NCBI GenBank assembly: GCA_910584395.1
Contig: CAJUAS010000060.1
Coordinates: 1 to 6,745 of the forward strand
Direction of reading: 5' to 3'
Length of the DNA: 6,745 nt
Origin: an uncultured Oscillospiraceae bacterium
Lineage (GTDB): Bacteria > Bacillota > Clostridia > Oscillospirales > Oscillospiraceae
The translations under genes and the position numbers were made by a program. This document shows, piece by piece, positions 4,791 to 6,745 of this stretch. The notes under the pieces were generated by a model that made no database searches, was not told where the DNA came from, and saw only the letters and a list, made by a program, of their open reading frames with translations. Position 1 is the stretch's first letter; each line of letters opens with the position of its first letter.

Positions 4791-6133
4791 CAGATGTTCC
4801 ATTCAAACAGCTTGTCCCGCCGAAGCAAATAGTAGGCCGCCCCCACCCCGTCTGCCAGCAGCCACCCAATGGGCACAGACCACCAGATCCCTACCACTCC
4901 AATGGCCGGGATCGCAGAGAGAAGGTACGCCAGAGCGACCCGCGTCCCCAGCGACACCGCCGTCAGTACCACCGACATCCCCGGCTTACCCAAGGCACGG
5001 TATAATCCGTAGAAGAGAAACAGGCAGCCGATCCCGGCGTAAAACGCCCCTTCAATGCGGAGATAGCGCACTCCTTCCGCCACAACGGCCGTTGCCCCCG
5101 GCTCGGTAAACAAGCGCATCAGCGGCCCGGCAAACACGCAGACCAGCACAGACACCGCTCCGCTAAACCCCACAGCGGTGACTGCCGCGCCTTTTAATCC
5201 TTTCTGAATACGCTCCCTGTTTCGCGCGCCGTAGTTTTGGGCAATGAAGGTGGAAAAGGCATTGCCAAAGTCCTGAACGGGCATATAGGCAAAGGCGTCG
5301 ATCTTCACCGCCGCCGCAAAGGCCGCCATCACCGTTGGCCCAAAGCTGTTCACCAACCCCTGCACCATCAAAATGCCCAGATTCATCACCGACTGCTGCA
5401 CGCAGGTGAGCACGGAAAATCCGCCGATCTCCTTAACTCTGCCCCACAGGAATTTCAGCCGTCCCCGCAGCTCCCGCCATTGTCTTGACCACAATAGCGT
5501 ATAGACACAAATTCCAAGTCCCGACAGATACTGGGCAATTACGGTAGCCTCTGCCGCTCCGGCAACTCCCCGTTCCAAGCCCAGCACAAACCAGAGGTCA
5601 AGGACGATGTTCAACACCGCGGACACCCCCAAGAACACCAGAGGCACTACCGAATTGCCCACCGAGCGCAAGAAAGATGCAAAATAATTGTAGAAAAAGG
5701 TGGCGGCGATCCCCCAAAAGATCACCTTCAGATAGTCCCGCATCAGCGGCCAAACCTCTTTCGGGACACGCAGAAACACCCGGATCTCGTCCAAGCAGAC
5801 AAAGGCGGTCAGGTTCAGCACCACCGTCAGCGCTCCAATGAGCGCAAAAGACGCACATACGCTCTCCCCCAGCGCCTCCTTGTCCCGCTGCCCGAAGCGG
5901 ATGGAAAACATTGCACCGCTCCCCATGCAAAGGCCCAGCAAAATGGAGGTCAGGAAGGTCATCAGCGTGAAGGACGATCCCACCGCCGCCAGTGCATTTT
6001 GGCCCAAATACTTTCCGACAATGAGGGTATCGGTGATATTGTAGCACTGCTGCAGCAGGTTTCCTGCGATCATGGGCAGTGCAAAGCGCAGCATAGAGCC
6101 CATGATGGGTCCCCGGGTCAGATCTTGATTCAT
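4790..6133 (-). CDS. MATE family multidrug/cation efflux transporter
   Basis: Inner-membrane antiporter of the MATE family (NorM/DinF superfamily) expected to export organic cations or drugs in exchange for Na+ or H+; the actual substrate cannot be read from sequence. 447 residues, the usual length, with two repeated MatE halves and about twelve hydrophobic segments. Visible marks: LPMIAGNLLQQCYNITDTL (19-37) and IVGKYLGQNALAAVG (38-52) in helix 1, VPLVFLGVSAVLNIVLDLWF (163-182) ending the first half, and in the second half FGPTVMAAFAAAVKIDAFAY (264-283) and FIAQNYGARNRERI (296-309). The ATG at 6133 has GAGGT 9 bases upstream. It is a single-gene unit with a near-consensus promoter at 6166-6194 and a terminator touching its stop codon. 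No regulator gene is adjacent. It is intact with no frameshift. Confidence 0.95.
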   Translation of the reverse strand: MNQDLTRGPIMGSMLRFALPMIAGNLLQQCYNITDTLIVGKYLGQNALAAVGSSFTLMTFLTSILLGLCMGSGAMFSIRFGQRDKEALGESVCASFALIGALTVVLNLTAFVCLDEIRVFLRVPKEVWPLMRDYLKVIFWGIAATFFYNYFASFLRSVGNSVVPLVFLGVSAVLNIVLDLWFVLGLERGVAGAAEATVIAQYLSGLGICVYTLLWSRQWRELRGRLKFLWGRVKEIGGFSVLTCVQQSVMNLGILMVQGLVNSFGPTVMAAFAAAVKIDAFAYMPVQDFGNAFSTFIAQNYGARNRERIQKGLKGAAVTAVGFSGAVSVLVCVFAGPLMRLFTEPGATAVVAEGVRYLRIEGAFYAGIGCLFLFYGLYRALGKPGMSVVLTAVSLGTRVALAYLLSAIPAIGVVGIWWSVPIGWLLADGVGAAYYLLRRDKLFEWNI

Positions 6134-6165
6134 GACGTATCGACCTCGGAAAAGATGATGACACC

Positions 6166-6194
6166 ATTGTAGCCGATTTGTGGAAGGGTGTCAA
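6166..6194 (-). promoter_or_regulatory. Sigma-A-type promoter of the MATE gene
   Basis: On the - strand a consensus -35 TTGACA (6194-6189), a 17-base spacer and -10 TACAAT (6171-6166, five of six). It begins 8 bases past the terminator of the upstream gap gene and leaves a short leader of about 27 bases. No repeats suggest a repressor site. Confidence 0.9.
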
Positions 6195-6202
6195 ATAGGG
6201 AA

Positions 6203-6235
6203 GAAAAAGGTGCTCCGCGCGAGGCGGAGCACCTT
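6203..6235 (-). terminator. Intrinsic terminator of gap
   Basis: A perfect 12-bp stem (6235-6224 with 6218-6207) with a CTCGC loop on the - strand runs into TTTTTC. The + strand lacks a U run beyond the stem, so it acts on the - strand only. It lies 33 bases after the gap stop codon. Confidence 0.94.
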
Positions 6236-6268
6236 GCTGAACCTATCTCGTTGTCGTATGGTGCGAGC

Positions 6269-6745
6269 TTACTTCAGCTCGGCAAAGTACTTGATGGTAC
6301 GGACCATCTGGCTGGTGTAGGAGTTCTCGTTGTCGTACCAAGCCACGACCTGAACCAGGTTGCCCTCGCCCACCATGGTCTGGGTGGCGTCGAAAATGGA
6401 GCCGTGGGTCTCGCCGATGATGTCGGAGGAGACGATCTGATCCTCGTTGTAGCCGAAGCTGTCAGAGGCGACCGACTTCATGTAGGCATTGATCTCGTCC
6501 TTGGTGACAGCCTTGCTCACCTTGGCAACTAGGATCGTGGTGGAACCGGTGGGAGTGGGAACCCGCTGGGCAGAGCCAATGAGCTTGCCGTTGAGTTCGG
6601 GGATGACCAGACCGATGGCCTTGGCAGCGCCGGTGGAGTTGGGGACGATGTTCTGAGCGCCGGCACGGGCACGACGAAGGTCGCCCTTGCGCTGGGGGCC
6701 GTCCAGGATCATCTGGTCGCCGGTGTAGGCGTGGACGGTGGTCAT
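6269..6745 (-). CDS. gap: Glyceraldehyde-3-phosphate dehydrogenase, C-terminal half (start off the right edge)
   Basis: Glycolytic enzyme that oxidises and phosphorylates glyceraldehyde-3-phosphate to 1,3-bisphosphoglycerate with NAD(P)+. Only 158 residues of a usual 335 or so are in the window. The frame is open to the edge, and the ATG at 6745 is the internal Met of the conserved MTTVHAYTGDQ, not a start. Visible are the catalytic His (residue 5 of the fragment), KGDLRRARAGAQNIVPNSTG (20-39) with the phosphate-binding Thr/Arg region, GSAQRVPTPTG (57-67) with its substrate-binding Arg, and WYDNENSYTSQM (136-147) carrying the cofactor-contacting Asn. The catalytic Cys and the Rossmann NAD-binding domain lie outside the window, so NAD/NADP preference cannot be judged. 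A strong terminator follows. Assignment is near certain. Confidence 0.97.
   Translation of the reverse strand: MTTVHAYTGDQMILDGPQRKGDLRRARAGAQNIVPNSTGAAKAIGLVIPELNGKLIGSAQRVPTPTGSTTILVAKVSKAVTKDEINAYMKSVASDSFGYNEDQIVSSDIIGETHGSIFDATQTMVGEGNLVQVVAWYDNENSYTSQMVRTIKYFAELK

Overview
The window looks like a chromosomal stretch from a fairly GC-rich gut Clostridia-type Firmicute. Oscillospiraceae/Ruminococcaceae is my best guess, inferred from the gene set, the strong AGGAG-type ribosome sites, sigma-A-like promoters, ECF vitamin-transporter S components and an FMN riboswitch. No mobile element, CRISPR array, rRNA or tRNA is visible.

Layout: the left edge holds the last three quarters of purD (+ strand, purine synthesis). 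It converges on a DUF3048 lipoprotein gene (- strand), and the two share one perfect 15-bp bidirectional terminator. All remaining genes are on the - strand. Read in their own direction (right to left) they are: the C-terminal half of a glyceraldehyde-3-phosphate dehydrogenase with its terminator; a MATE efflux transporter with its own near-consensus promoter and terminator; a queT-type S component and galU, 13 bases apart and probably co-transcribed from a promoter in front of queT; then ribU behind a complete FMN riboswitch; then the DUF3048 lipoprotein with its own promoter.

How it fits together: the genes are mostly short independent units in housekeeping metabolism and uptake. The most informative parts are the two RNA-controlled leaders. 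The ribU leader has an extended -10 promoter, a textbook FMN aptamer, a candidate antiterminator helix and a strong intrinsic terminator directly in front of the ribU ribosome site. The queT leader is about 120 nt and heavily folded. The loop of its first hairpin can pair with the queT Shine-Dalgarno sequence, a pseudoknot layout like that of known preQ1 (queuosine precursor) riboswitches. I cannot assign it to a class from sequence alone.

Both S components must use an energising ECF module (two ATPases and a T subunit) encoded elsewhere. There is no gene-free stretch over 300 bases. The longest gaps, 2911-3168 and 4583-4789, are filled by the two regulatory leaders. I found no clearly undescribed system. 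The queT leader is the part most worth a second look.
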